A stretch of 64,000 nucleotides of DNA from Euzebya pacifica. GTDB lineage: Bacteria; Actinomycetota; Nitriliruptoria; Euzebyales; Euzebyaceae. The notes below the pieces were generated by a model that did not search any database, was not told the origin of the DNA, and saw only the letters and a list, made by a program, of their open reading frames with translations. Position numbers and translations under genes: made by a program. Shown piece by piece: positions 33,699 through 43,300 of this stretch (the stretch's first letter is position 1; every line of letters starts with the position of its first letter). The stretch spans positions 496,001-560,000 of the forward strand of contig NZ_CP031166.1 in assembly GCF_003344865.1 (NCBI RefSeq). The letters are read 5' to 3'.

Positions 33699-34720
33699 GT
33701 GGCCCCCCGCACCGCAACGGCCCGTTGGGCTGCCTCACGGGCACCACCGATGACGTGATCCCATGCTTGGGTCAACGCGCGCCACAGACCTGCGAGGTTG
33801 GCCTCGTCCGGGTGTCGCGAGGCGCGTCCTGTCATCTGGCGCAGGTAGTCCGCCCGACGAGACTCCTCGGTTTCCAGCTCTTCCAAGGCCGATTGCAGAT
33901 GCAGTCCCTTGCCGGTCTTCGCAACCCGTTCGGCCGAAACCATGACCAGGCCAGCCCTGCCGTAGGAGTCGATCAACGCAATGAAGGCCTCGACCGCCTC
34001 GGTCAACTGTCGGCGCGCTTCGTTGCCTTGGTCCTTCTCGTACATCGATGCGGCCGCCAGGACCGAGGCCATGTCACGTTCCATGTCCGCGTCATCGATC
34101 AGGCGCTTCTGGGCGGCGAAAACCTCGTCCGCACGGTTCGCGAACCGTTGCTTGAGCGCGTAATAGCGGGCGCGGTACTCCGCCGCGATCGACTCCGCGA
34201 ACTGACGGATCTCCTCGCGGGGGGTCGGCCCGTCGGGGAGGGTGAACTTCGCGAGCCAGTCAACTCGTTCCCCGTTGGCATAGTCGACGAGTTCCTGGCC
34301 GAAGTCGGGGTGCTCGACATCGAGGTCGTTGAGCTCGAACGGGTTGATGACCTGCTGGGTCTCCATGTCGATCATCTGCCGATCGAGCAGTTCGAGGTGG
34401 AGACGGATCGCGTAGACGTCGTCGTCCTCAGACTCGCCTTGACGGGTCACCATGGGGGGAAGCCAGAACACGGGATGGATGGCTACGGCGAGTTCCAGCC
34501 CAGGCCACAGTCGCCCAGAGTTGTTGCGTTGCGCCCGCGGGGGACGTGGCATGGGGGCGAAGCCATACGGCGTGACCAGCACCTGATCGGGGGCGAGTCC
34601 GTACCCCTCACATGCGGCTGCGATCATGACCGACCACTCAGCGTCAGTCACGACGTTCCCTGGACGGAGCACGACAACCTGGGTGTCACCGTCCATCACG
34701 GCTGCTTGTTCGCCAGTCAT
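33695..34720 (-). CDS. Unknown conjugation-operon protein
   Basis: A 341-residue protein without signal or membrane segments. Residues 1-140 are mixed (VVVLRPGNVVTDAEWSVMIA, ELAVAIHPVFWLPP). Residues 160-335 are helical and charged (IRQFAESIAAEYRARYYALK, ALEELETEESRRADYLRQM). It lies between the VirB6-like gene and the wall hydrolase, overlapping the latter by 4 bases, so it should be a cytoplasmic component of the same system. No family is recognised. Confidence 0.72.
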   Translation of the reverse strand: MTGEQAAVMDGDTQVVVLRPGNVVTDAEWSVMIAAACEGYGLAPDQVLVTPYGFAPMPRPPRAQRNNSGRLWPGLELAVAIHPVFWLPPMVTRQGESEDDDVYAIRLHLELLDRQMIDMETQQVINPFELNDLDVEHPDFGQELVDYANGERVDWLAKFTLPDGPTPREEIRQFAESIAAEYRARYYALKQRFANRADEVFAAQKRLIDDADMERDMASVLAAASMYEKDQGNEARRQLTEAVEAFIALIDSYGRAGLVMVSAERVAKTGKGLHLQSALEELETEESRRADYLRQMTGRASRHPDEANLAGLWRALTQAWDHVIGGAREAAQRAVAVRGAT

Positions 34721-34732
34721 GGTGTTGGCCTC

Positions 34733-37700
34733 CTAGCCGCTCTTGGGGTCTGACGGGGGGGTGCGGCGACTGTTCGGGCGGGCGGACGCGTCCGCGACCC
34801 GACGTTCGGTGTCTGCGGCCCGTTCAGCAGTGGCGCGGGCGTGGTCGGCGTTGGCCGCCTTGACCTCGTCGATGGTCTTGTCTCCCTGTTCCTTGGCAGC
34901 GGCGACTTGGCGCGCAACCCGGTCGCCATGGGCCTCTTGGGCCGCGCGGACGCCGGCAACGTGTCGTTGCTGTCCCGCCTCGGTAGAGCGCTGGTGCTGA
35001 CGAAGGTCCGCGCGTCGTTGCGCAGCCTGTTGGTCGCCGAGCGCTCGGTGCTGCTCGATGCTGGCGACCCGTTCCTCTGTCGCCTCGGCTGCTGCGAACT
35101 CGGCGTATCGCGCCTCATCGGCTGCTCGACGCAGCGAGTGACCCGCGCTTGAGGCGCTGGCGGTAGCGGTTCCGGACGCGGTGAGGGCGTCGTCGCGTGC
35201 TTGCTGGGACTCGGCGCTGGACTGGACCGCTTCGTTGCGAGCGCTCACGGAGTCGTTCCGTGCAACTTGGGTGTCAAGCCGCGACTGTGCGGCTCCTAGG
35301 GCAGCACCAGTCGCCACGTTCTGCGCTGCGACGGACCCGGCCTGGGCCTGCTCCGCACCAAGCCTTGACTGTTCCGCTCCCTGTGCCGCCGTGGCCGCCA
35401 CATGCGCGTGCTGCGCTACCTGGGCAGCGACCGCTGCGATAGCGGGGTCAACCCCGCCAGACTGGGTCGACGACTGCACGACGGTATGCACCACCGGTTG
35501 TGCGGGCGCGGGGGCGGACTGCGCCACAGGCACCGGTTGCGCTGCAGACGCGGGTTGGACGGACGCGGGCTGGGCGACTGGTTGGACCGGGGCCGGCTGG
35601 GCCACGGGGGCCGGTTGGACCGGAGCGGCCGGCTGTATAGGGGCGGGGGCCACGGGCTGGACGGGAGCCTGTTGGACCGGAGTAACCGGTTGGACCGGAG
35701 CGCCCGTTGACGTCGTCGCCACGCTGCTTTCGGGGACCTGCACGACCCCAGCGACTTGAGCGACTGAGGGGGACGTGGCTGAAACCCCACCGATCGCCGG
35801 CACCGCCGACCACGCGGACCCTTGCCCGCCAAGGGACGGTGCACTGACGGGCTCAGGAGCCACCGGTGCTGGTCCCGCGACACCAACTGGCACTGCCCCG
35901 GCAGACAACTCCGATGCCGCATTGAAATCCAGGACCGGGTTGTCGGTCCCCAGCACTGCGCCTGCGGGAAGGCCGTCAGCGGCCACCAAGTACTCGTCGG
36001 CGGCCACGGTCGCGTCTGGCACCCGGCCAGCGATCCGGCCGACAACCTTCCGTCCTGCATACACCAGTCCGACGGCTGCGAGACCAGGGACCAGCGCTGA
36101 ACCTCCGGCAGCAGTCAGTGTCGTACCGACACCGAATGCCCCAATCGTCTTCGCAGCCCTGGCTCCGTTTCGCCAGGCGAAGCGACCAACTGCGGTGGCG
36201 GTGATTGGGTCCTTGATCCGGGCCTTGGCCAGACGCCCGATGTTGGTTGCTGCAGCAACGCCCTCACCGATTGCGCCGGCCTTCTCACCGAACCAGTTGA
36301 ACCCTCCCGCAGCCCCACCGCGGGCTCGTACCAGTGCACGGCCGGCTCCGGTGTCAAGGAACGACTGAGCGAGTCCCTGTGCCCCGTCAAGGACCCGGCC
36401 TCCCCGACCGGCGACGGCACGCAGGGCGGCCGCAGCGATGAGGTTCTTTGTGGCTGCCTTCGCCCTGTCGACCTCATCGAGGCCGGGAATCCGCTCGTAG
36501 GTGCCGTCGGGCTTCTGGTAGTACTGCGGACGGCCGTACTCGTCGTCATCACCGACGACCGCCTCCGGATCGAACCCGAGAGCGTTCCCTGCAACAGGGT
36601 TGCCGGACGGGTCCACGCCAGCGCCAACGGGGATGGGTTTGCCGTCGGGCCCCACCAGCCGCCTGCCGGACCTTCCAACCGGTGCTCCGGTTGGCCCTAC
36701 CCCAGCTGTCCCGAGCCGGCCGGCAAGCCCTCCTGGACCTCCCTGTCCCGTCGGGCCGGGCCCGCCAGGGCCGGGCTTGCCTGGGGCACCGGGTGTTCCT
36801 GGGGCACCGGGTCCACCCGCACCGCCGGGGCCACCGGGTGTCCCGTTGCCCGGCCTGCCACCCTTGGTGTTGGGTGCGTGCCCACGGTGCTTACCGCGGG
36901 CGCTTCCGCCGCGCTTGTCATCGGGTGCAGCCCCGCCCCGGTTCTTCCAGCGGTTGCGGGCCCTACGCGCCACCTTGTGGACGGCCAGGGGGCTACGCGG
37001 CGACAAGGGGTCGGCGTAGCGGCGAAGCCGCTGGCCAAGGCGGCCGGGGGTGTGCGTCGACGGGTCGGTCGCGTACTTGCCGACGTTGCGGACGAATCCG
37101 GAAGCACCCTTGAACGACAGGGGGTTGCCGAACCCGAGCTGCTTTGCTCCCTGCTTGATCGCGAAGTAGGCGAGCAGCGGAGGCAGGGCAGCGAAGAGCC
37201 CACCGGTGAAGCTGTCCGGGGGTGCGTCGGTGGCGATCCGAGCGAAGACGAGGAACCCGCTGAGCTCGGGCTGCACGGTGTCAAAGGAGGCGATCGCCCC
37301 GCCGTTCTGCCACACCTCAATCAGTGCCCGGAACACACCGGTCATCGTGGTCAGCAGTCCAAGGATGAGGATGAAGACGAATCGGGCGAAGATCGCCGAC
37401 AACAGCAGTCGGAAGTACTTCGTGCCGCGCTCGCGCATCTTGTCCGACGGCCACACCATCGCAGCGAGGAAGAAGGGCAGGAAGATCGCACCGATCACCA
37501 CTACGAACTGGGCGATGATCGATCCGAGCGCCGCACCGCCGAACACCAGCAGGTGGACGAAAGCGATGACGATAGCGATGAACGCCCCGCCGGTGGAGTT
37601 GCCCAGGCCATGGCCGTTCTGGCCGAGCCAGTACTGGCGGGCGTGCGCCAACCCGGCTTCCACCTCGGCGCGATCCTGATGGAAGACGTTCTGCGGGTCG

Positions 37701-39202
37701 GTGGCACCGACCCGAGCAGGATCGGTGTGGGAGTAGATCTGGTCGCCATCGGTGATGTACAGCGGCCGGTCGCGTTGCTCGACAGCGTCATCGCCATCGT
37801 CTCCATCGGTCATCCACCAGCTCTGGCAGTACCCGTCCCACTCTTTGACTAGGTCTTCCCGATTGTCGGCATTCGCTGGCCGGTCCCCACCCCCATTGGG
37901 TCCCGATGTGTCGTTGGTGCCCACAGCAATCCACTCGGGAGCCACACTCCAACCGTTGGGTCCAATGAACATGCCAACGTCGGAGGCCCCTTCCGGGAGT
38001 GCTGCACCGGGTCCCAACCACAGACATGACGATGCTGTCGTCCAGTCCGCGCGCAGATGGGCGTTGGACGCCAGCAAGCTGAGCACGGCCGGATCGATGT
38101 GCGTGCCGTCCTGCGGTTCCTCTGAACCTGAGTCATCGGTGAAGACCTCGCCTGGGAAGGTCTGGTTGCCGTCGAAGGATCCGTCGTAGGCCCTGCCAAC
38201 CTCAACGGTGATCGCCTGCTGCTCGGCACCGGGAACGCGCCGGAAGTTCTCCAGCGTCCGGCAGTAGCCACGACGCCCGGAGGAGGTGTTGTTGAACTGG
38301 GCGTAGATCCACGAGTCCAGATAGGTGGTTTCCCACTGGACACTCATGAGCTGTGCAATCGACGCGGTCGACACGTCGTCGAACTGGCCGTCCAACGAAA
38401 CCCCGCCGAGTTCGCGGAGGTAATCGGAGTAGTAGGAGCAGTCCAGCAGGTTGCCCTCGATAACGGGCTGCTGCCCCCCGGACAGGCCGGTGGACAGGAA
38501 CGAGGTCGCCAACGAGTTCCCAGCGGTGTCGGAGAAGTCACCAATGCGCTGAACGAGCCATGCCGGGGATGCTGTAGGCACCTCGAAGCCGTCCTCGATG
38601 GCGAACTCCCGGTCCGCAGCCCCCCGGAGCCCCTCCACTGACGTCTCGATCGATGCTGCCCAAGCCACCAGCACCGACAGGGCCATCAGCGATGGCAGCC
38701 ACTGCTTGAAGAAGCCACCACCCGAGCCCCCGGACCCCTTGATGAACACCCGGAAGGTGACGCTGACCAGGCCGAACAGCAGGAGTGCCGGCAGGATCCA
38801 AGGTTCAACGACCTGGTACATCGCAAGGAAACCGGCGTTGATGAAGGGCAGCACACCCTCGAAGCCGAGCACGTTCAGGCTGGTCGCCTGCCGCATCAGC
38901 CACAGCACAACGATCCAGATGATCTGGGCGATCCCGTAGAAGAACTGGGGGAACGATGACCCGGCAACGGCACCGAGGTCGAACAGCCCGAAGTTGGTGA
39001 AGAACTGGCCCGCGGAGAACTGCCACCTCCACGCCGGCATGCAGTCATAGCCGTTCTCGCAGAACCGCGCGACGTTGTCAGCGGCGGTCTGCGCCCACGA
39101 TGGGATCGCCCCCCACACAAGGATGAACAGGCTGAGAAAGGCCGTGACGACAGCCCGGCACAGAGTTGCGGATACGCGCTTGATCCTGCTCACCTCCTCC
39201 AC
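34733..39202 (-). CDS. VirB6/TrbL-like polytopic membrane protein with long tail
   Basis: A 1489-residue protein. A signal-like N-terminus (about 12-38) leads to hydrophobic segments near 70-160. After a long loop with cysteines come further segments near 555-650 (IAIVIAFVHLLVFGGAALGS, IIAQFVVVIGAIFLPFFLAA, IFARFVFILILGLLTTMTGV). This two-block pattern is that of VirB6/TrbL channel proteins. Beyond about 750 is a soluble tail: a collagen-like GPxG stretch (about 770-830), Ala/Gly helices, a PVQPVxP repeat region (near 1180-1280) and a C-terminal Ala/Gln/Arg coiled coil. GTG 39202 is used; GTG 39193 is nearly as good. Confidence 0.82.
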   Translation of the reverse strand: MEEVSRIKRVSATLCRAVVTAFLSLFILVWGAIPSWAQTAADNVARFCENGYDCMPAWRWQFSAGQFFTNFGLFDLGAVAGSSFPQFFYGIAQIIWIVVLWLMRQATSLNVLGFEGVLPFINAGFLAMYQVVEPWILPALLLFGLVSVTFRVFIKGSGGSGGGFFKQWLPSLMALSVLVAWAASIETSVEGLRGAADREFAIEDGFEVPTASPAWLVQRIGDFSDTAGNSLATSFLSTGLSGGQQPVIEGNLLDCSYYSDYLRELGGVSLDGQFDDVSTASIAQLMSVQWETTYLDSWIYAQFNNTSSGRRGYCRTLENFRRVPGAEQQAITVEVGRAYDGSFDGNQTFPGEVFTDDSGSEEPQDGTHIDPAVLSLLASNAHLRADWTTASSCLWLGPGAALPEGASDVGMFIGPNGWSVAPEWIAVGTNDTSGPNGGGDRPANADNREDLVKEWDGYCQSWWMTDGDDGDDAVEQRDRPLYITDGDQIYSHTDPARVGATDPQNVFHQDRAEVEAGLAHARQYWLGQNGHGLGNSTGGAFIAIVIAFVHLLVFGGAALGSIIAQFVVVIGAIFLPFFLAAMVWPSDKMRERGTKYFRLLLSAIFARFVFILILGLLTTMTGVFRALIEVWQNGGAIASFDTVQPELSGFLVFARIATDAPPDSFTGGLFAALPPLLAYFAIKQGAKQLGFGNPLSFKGASGFVRNVGKYATDPSTHTPGRLGQRLRRYADPLSPRSPLAVHKVARRARNRWKNRGGAAPDDKRGGSARGKHRGHAPNTKGGRPGNGTPGGPGGAGGPGAPGTPGAPGKPGPGGPGPTGQGGPGGLAGRLGTAGVGPTGAPVGRSGRRLVGPDGKPIPVGAGVDPSGNPVAGNALGFDPEAVVGDDDEYGRPQYYQKPDGTYERIPGLDEVDRAKAATKNLIAAAALRAVAGRGGRVLDGAQGLAQSFLDTGAGRALVRARGGAAGGFNWFGEKAGAIGEGVAAATNIGRLAKARIKDPITATAVGRFAWRNGARAAKTIGAFGVGTTLTAAGGSALVPGLAAVGLVYAGRKVVGRIAGRVPDATVAADEYLVAADGLPAGAVLGTDNPVLDFNAASELSAGAVPVGVAGPAPVAPEPVSAPSLGGQGSAWSAVPAIGGVSATSPSVAQVAGVVQVPESSVATTSTGAPVQPVTPVQQAPVQPVAPAPIQPAAPVQPAPVAQPAPVQPVAQPASVQPASAAQPVPVAQSAPAPAQPVVHTVVQSSTQSGGVDPAIAAVAAQVAQHAHVAATAAQGAEQSRLGAEQAQAGSVAAQNVATGAALGAAQSRLDTQVARNDSVSARNEAVQSSAESQQARDDALTASGTATASASSAGHSLRRAADEARYAEFAAAEATEERVASIEQHRALGDQQAAQRRADLRQHQRSTEAGQQRHVAGVRAAQEAHGDRVARQVAAAKEQGDKTIDEVKAANADHARATAERAADTERRVADASARPNSRRTPPSDPKSG

Positions 39203-39218
39203 GCCTCCCGCCGCTTGC

Positions 39219-39668
39219 TCAGTTGGGCATCGTCACGTGGCCGCGGTCATCCACCAGGGCCGGGTTGATCTCCACTGCCGACCGTTCGATCAGGACCGGT
39301 TCGCCGGAATGGAAATCGCGAACCCTCGCCAACCCCACGTACACGGGAACCCATTCGCCGTCGATCTCGTGACGATGAACGCGTCCGCGCACTGCGGCGA
39401 GCAGGTACTTGGGGATCGACTGGCCGTCCGCTTTGGCCTGCGACGCGAACACGGCCATGGCGATGGCGGCCGCGTTGATCAGCAGCCCTCCCACCGGCCA
39501 GAACCGGTACACGAACACCGAGATGGGCATCGACGCCACCAGTCCGAAGATCCCGACAAGGACCTCACGCACCGGAATGAGGAAACGCCCCCACGCCTGA
39601 CGCGTGGGGGGCTTCTTCACCAGCGCCGTGATGTCGACCATCAGCGGCGCGGAACGGTCGTCGATCAC
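39219..39668 (-). CDS. TcpE-like small membrane protein
   Basis: A 149-residue protein with two close transmembrane helices (about 33-55 VREVLVGIFGLVASMPISVF and 58-76 VGGLLINAAAIAMAVFA). A basic segment follows (IPKYLLAAVRGRVHRH), then a beta-rich end. This shape matches TcpE/PrgI-type proteins of Gram-positive conjugation systems, which sit beside VirB4 and VirB6. It is followed at 16 bases by the VirB6-like gene. Confidence 0.7.
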   Translation of the reverse strand: MIDDRSAPLMVDITALVKKPPTRQAWGRFLIPVREVLVGIFGLVASMPISVFVYRFWPVGGLLINAAAIAMAVFASQAKADGQSIPKYLLAAVRGRVHRHEIDGEWVPVYVGLARVRDFHSGEPVLIERSAVEINPALVDDRGHVTMPN

Positions 39669-39674
39669 GAACCC

Positions 39675-40067
39675 CTACTCCTCCGGCGCACCATTGCGGC
39701 TGGTGTTGGGTCCGGTGTTGGTCTCGAAGGTCTCGGCCTCGGGAGCGAAGATGTTGCCGATCACCTCAAGCGCACCGGTCGCACCGGAGATGCCGGTGTC
39801 GACCATCTGACCCAGGAAGGTGGGGACGAAGATCGCCGCTGCGGCGAGCAGCCCGAGGACGATCTGGCCGAAGCCGCCGCCCTGACCGCCGCCCTGCCCC
39901 TTGCGCTTGTCCCACACGAACTTCGCGAGGACCATCAGGATGAAGATGACACCGAGTCCCTGGATGACCGCACGGACGAAGTCCTGGTCCTCGATGAAGC
40001 CTTCGATGACGCCACGGCTGGACTGGGCGAGAACCAGCAAGTCGGGGTTGAAGAAGATGTCGTTCAT
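39675..40067 (-). CDS. Small two-helix membrane protein, pilin/TcpD-like
   Basis: A 130-residue protein; the ATG is chosen because AAGGAG lies eight bases upstream. Two transmembrane helices (about 32-50 VIQGLGVIFILMVLAKFVW and 63-85) with a Gly/Gln-rich cytoplasmic loop KRKGQGGGQGGG between resemble VirB2- or TcpD-type subunits. It ends six bases before the TcpE-like gene starts, so the small membrane proteins and VirB6 are co-transcribed. The 287 bases upstream of its start hold no gene. Confidence 0.68.
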   Translation of the reverse strand: MNDIFFNPDLLVLAQSSRGVIEGFIEDQDFVRAVIQGLGVIFILMVLAKFVWDKRKGQGGGQGGGFGQIVLGLLAAAAIFVPTFLGQMVDTGISGATGALEVIGNIFAPEAETFETNTGPNTSRNGAPEE

Positions 40068-40354
40068 GGGGGTCTGCTCCTTGTGAGGCTCTTCGCGACC
40101 CCCGTGAACGTGGACAAGGGTCTGCGAGCTGTTTTGTTCTTGAGGTCCTTGCTGCCGGTCGTGACCACCGGCGGCCTCACAGATGACCGTCGTCCGGCTA
40201 CCCGACCCCTGTCCGAACATCGCGACCCGCCAGTCCCCGGGGTCGGGCGCGCCACTTTCAACCGGATGGAGCCGTGCGGCCCGAGACGTTGCAGGACAAC
40301 AGCAACAACCCCACCGCCAACTCCGGGACCACCCCGTGCGTTCGTTCCCGGGGC

Positions 40355-43300
40355 TCAGCCCAAGTCGGCCAGCAGTTCGTCGAGGTCTGGGTACTCCTCA
40401 TCGGGACGACCCCAGTCAGGGGCATCTCCGCCTTCACCCTCCGGCCGGTCCCGTCCATCCGCCACGGGTTCCGTCTCAGCCCGGCCCTGAGCGGCCCCCT
40501 GAGCCGCTGACGGTGCGACCGCACCCGGCATCACTGCCCGACCGCCGGTCGGCAACCACACCCCGGACGGATCCGGCGGCGGAGCCGCGACCACCGTTGG
40601 TCCGGTGGTGCCCGGAAGCCGACCGCCGACCTCAACCCGGCTCTCGCCGTCCTTGGGCACCGGTTCGAAGAACATGTCACGGTCGTTGGGCGCGTCCGGG
40701 TCCTTCTCATCAGGGGCGCGCACGAACAGGCACCGGACTCCCTTGTAGGACTTGCCGTACGACATCTTTCCCCGACCGGGCGTCTTGATGCCCTGCAACC
40801 CTGACTCCTCAATCGTCAACATCGACCCGATCCTGTTCATCGACAGGCCGATACGTCGGCACTGCGCCAGCAGCGTGGTGGGGATGTTCTCCTTCTTCGG
40901 GTACTGCGTCATCGCCGCGATGTGCATGCCCGCCGACCGGGCGATACGCGCCATCTCCTCAACGTGTCCGATCAGCCTCTCCCAGTCGCCGTGCTGCTCC
41001 TTGTTCGCCGGCTTCTTGAAGAACGTCGAGCACTCCTCAATGATGATGAACTGGTACGGAAGCATGAACGGGTGTGCCTCCGGGGGGCCGTCCCACCACG
41101 GGAACGCCGTTGCCGCCGGCCAGTAGTCAGGGACCGTTCCCGCATGGGCGTGGGCGATCTCCTGACGGGCGATGAACCTTGCCTGGGTCAACTTCTGCGG
41201 CTTCGCCGGATGCATCGTGAACGACTGGTTGCGCCGGTACGTCTCCTCCTTCAAGTGCTCGAGCAGGTCGGCCATCGCCCCATACGGATTGGCCATGAAC
41301 CCAGGTGTCGTCAGACCCAAGAAGTGGTTCACATGGGCGGCGTCCTCGAAGTACACGAGCTCGGTCTTTGGGTCGGCGAGCGCGAACTTCACATCCGCCG
41401 GATCGTTGTTGTGCATCAGCTGCAACAGCATCCAAAGCGTAGTAATGCTATTCATCGATGGCACTAGACCCTCACCCGAGAGGAAGACGTGGCTGGGTGC
41501 ATCCACCTCTATGCATCGCGTCGGTCGCCGGTCTACTGCTTCGACCGAACGGACCCAACGTCGACCGGCGATGGGCGGTGTGCTCTTCGGCAGTCGCTCT
41601 GCCTTGCGGGCCAGACGTACGGACCGGACGCATGATGTCCACCCAACGATCCATACCGGGCCGTAGTCGTGATCGCGGAGGACCGACCGCGTCGTGGTGA
41701 TGGTGGCCTTCGCGCCAAGCGACCTCGCAAGAGCCAGCACCCCTCTGGCCAGACGCTCGGATACGACTCCGAACAGGGCCCTGCCGTTGCGGTCCACATG
41801 TCCGTCGGTGTCCATGAGCCCTTGGAGGAGCGCGAGCCGCTGGTCGGCTGATCCGCGCATGTAGAGGTCGGGGATGAACTTGGTGTGGGACTTGGTGCCG
41901 GAGAGCCCCAGTTCTGCGAGTGCCTGACGTAGGGGGCTTGGCTGCTTGGGCCGGTCGCAGGTGAGGTAGCCGGTGTCGAACCCCGGACGTTGCCGAGAGA
42001 TGCTGACACCGTCGGGCAGGTGGGGTTGGATGAGTCGGGTGGTGGCGGCGAGCACGCCGATGCCGCCGTTGGTGCCTCGGCGCAGTCCGGCGAGGCAGGC
42101 CCCAGCGAGGAAGGACGTGGTCGTCCCGTCCGCACGGGTGGGCCATGCGTCGTCGGTGGTGACCTCATAGCGGGTCGCCCCTCCCCTGCCGGTGTAGGCC
42201 TGCACCCGTGCGGTCCTCCCCGACTGCTCGGCGACGGCGGCGAGTTGACGGGCCGCCGTCTCGGTCGAGGTGACCGGGTTGCCCCGGTATGCGGGGGAGG
42301 CGGCTATCGCCCCGCGGAGGACCTCGTCGGGGTCGTGGATGCCGATGAGTTCGCCGGTGTCGATGTCGACCCCGATCTTCTCGCGTAGCCAGAGGTTGGC
42401 GTCGTTGTCCCGGTAGTCGCGTTCGGGCCAGGTGATCTGCCAGCACAGTTCGGTGCCGTCGTTGCGGACTTCGATGTCCATGCCGTCGGGCAGCACGCGC
42501 CGGACGTGGTCGATGATCTCGGGGTCGGCGCTGGTGATCCATTGGCGGGACGGGAATCCGATGTCACCGTCGCCGAGGAGGACACCGAGCAGGTACGGGT
42601 CGATCGGCAGGTCGACGTCGTCGGCCTGCGCGGCGGGTGCCAGGTCGATCGACCAGACGTCGCCGTCGGTGTGGCCTGTGTGGAGGTCGCGGGTTTCCAG
42701 CTTGCGGTAGGTGCCGGCCTTGCGGTCGGTGCGGTTCTGCACGACCCACTCGTGGGCGGCGTCGGCCACGATGGAGGTCCCGTCGTCGAACGTCACCTCG
42801 AAGCAGGGTCGGTCCTGCCAGATCGGTGAGAGGCCGACAACGGCGCATGGTTGCCCCTGGTCGTCATAGACGCGGTCGCCGATCCGCAGTTCGCCCATGG
42901 TGGTCCACCCGTCGGGTGACGGGATGGGCGTGTCGAGGGCCAGTGCCTTCCCAGATCCGGAGTTGTGGGCGACGAGGCCGTTGGCGAGGTAGTTGTGCGT
43001 TGATGAGACCGTGAGGTCGTAGAGGTCCATCACGCCGACGTGTGCGACATCCTTGACGGGGGTCCAGTAGGCGGTGCCGCCTCCGTGATGCCCGTCTGGG
43101 TGCTCGGTGGCGACCATGTCGCCGTGCCGCAGAGTCGCCAGGCCTCTCCAACCGGTGGGGGTCCACACGGGATGGTCGGGCGAACCGGTGAGTTGCCGAC
43201 CGTCGATCAGCCGCAGGGACCAGGCGTCTGCCCGACGGACGGTGCCTGCATGGGTCGATCCGGCCCAGCCGAGGCGTCCGTCGGGCAGACCGGTGCGGAT

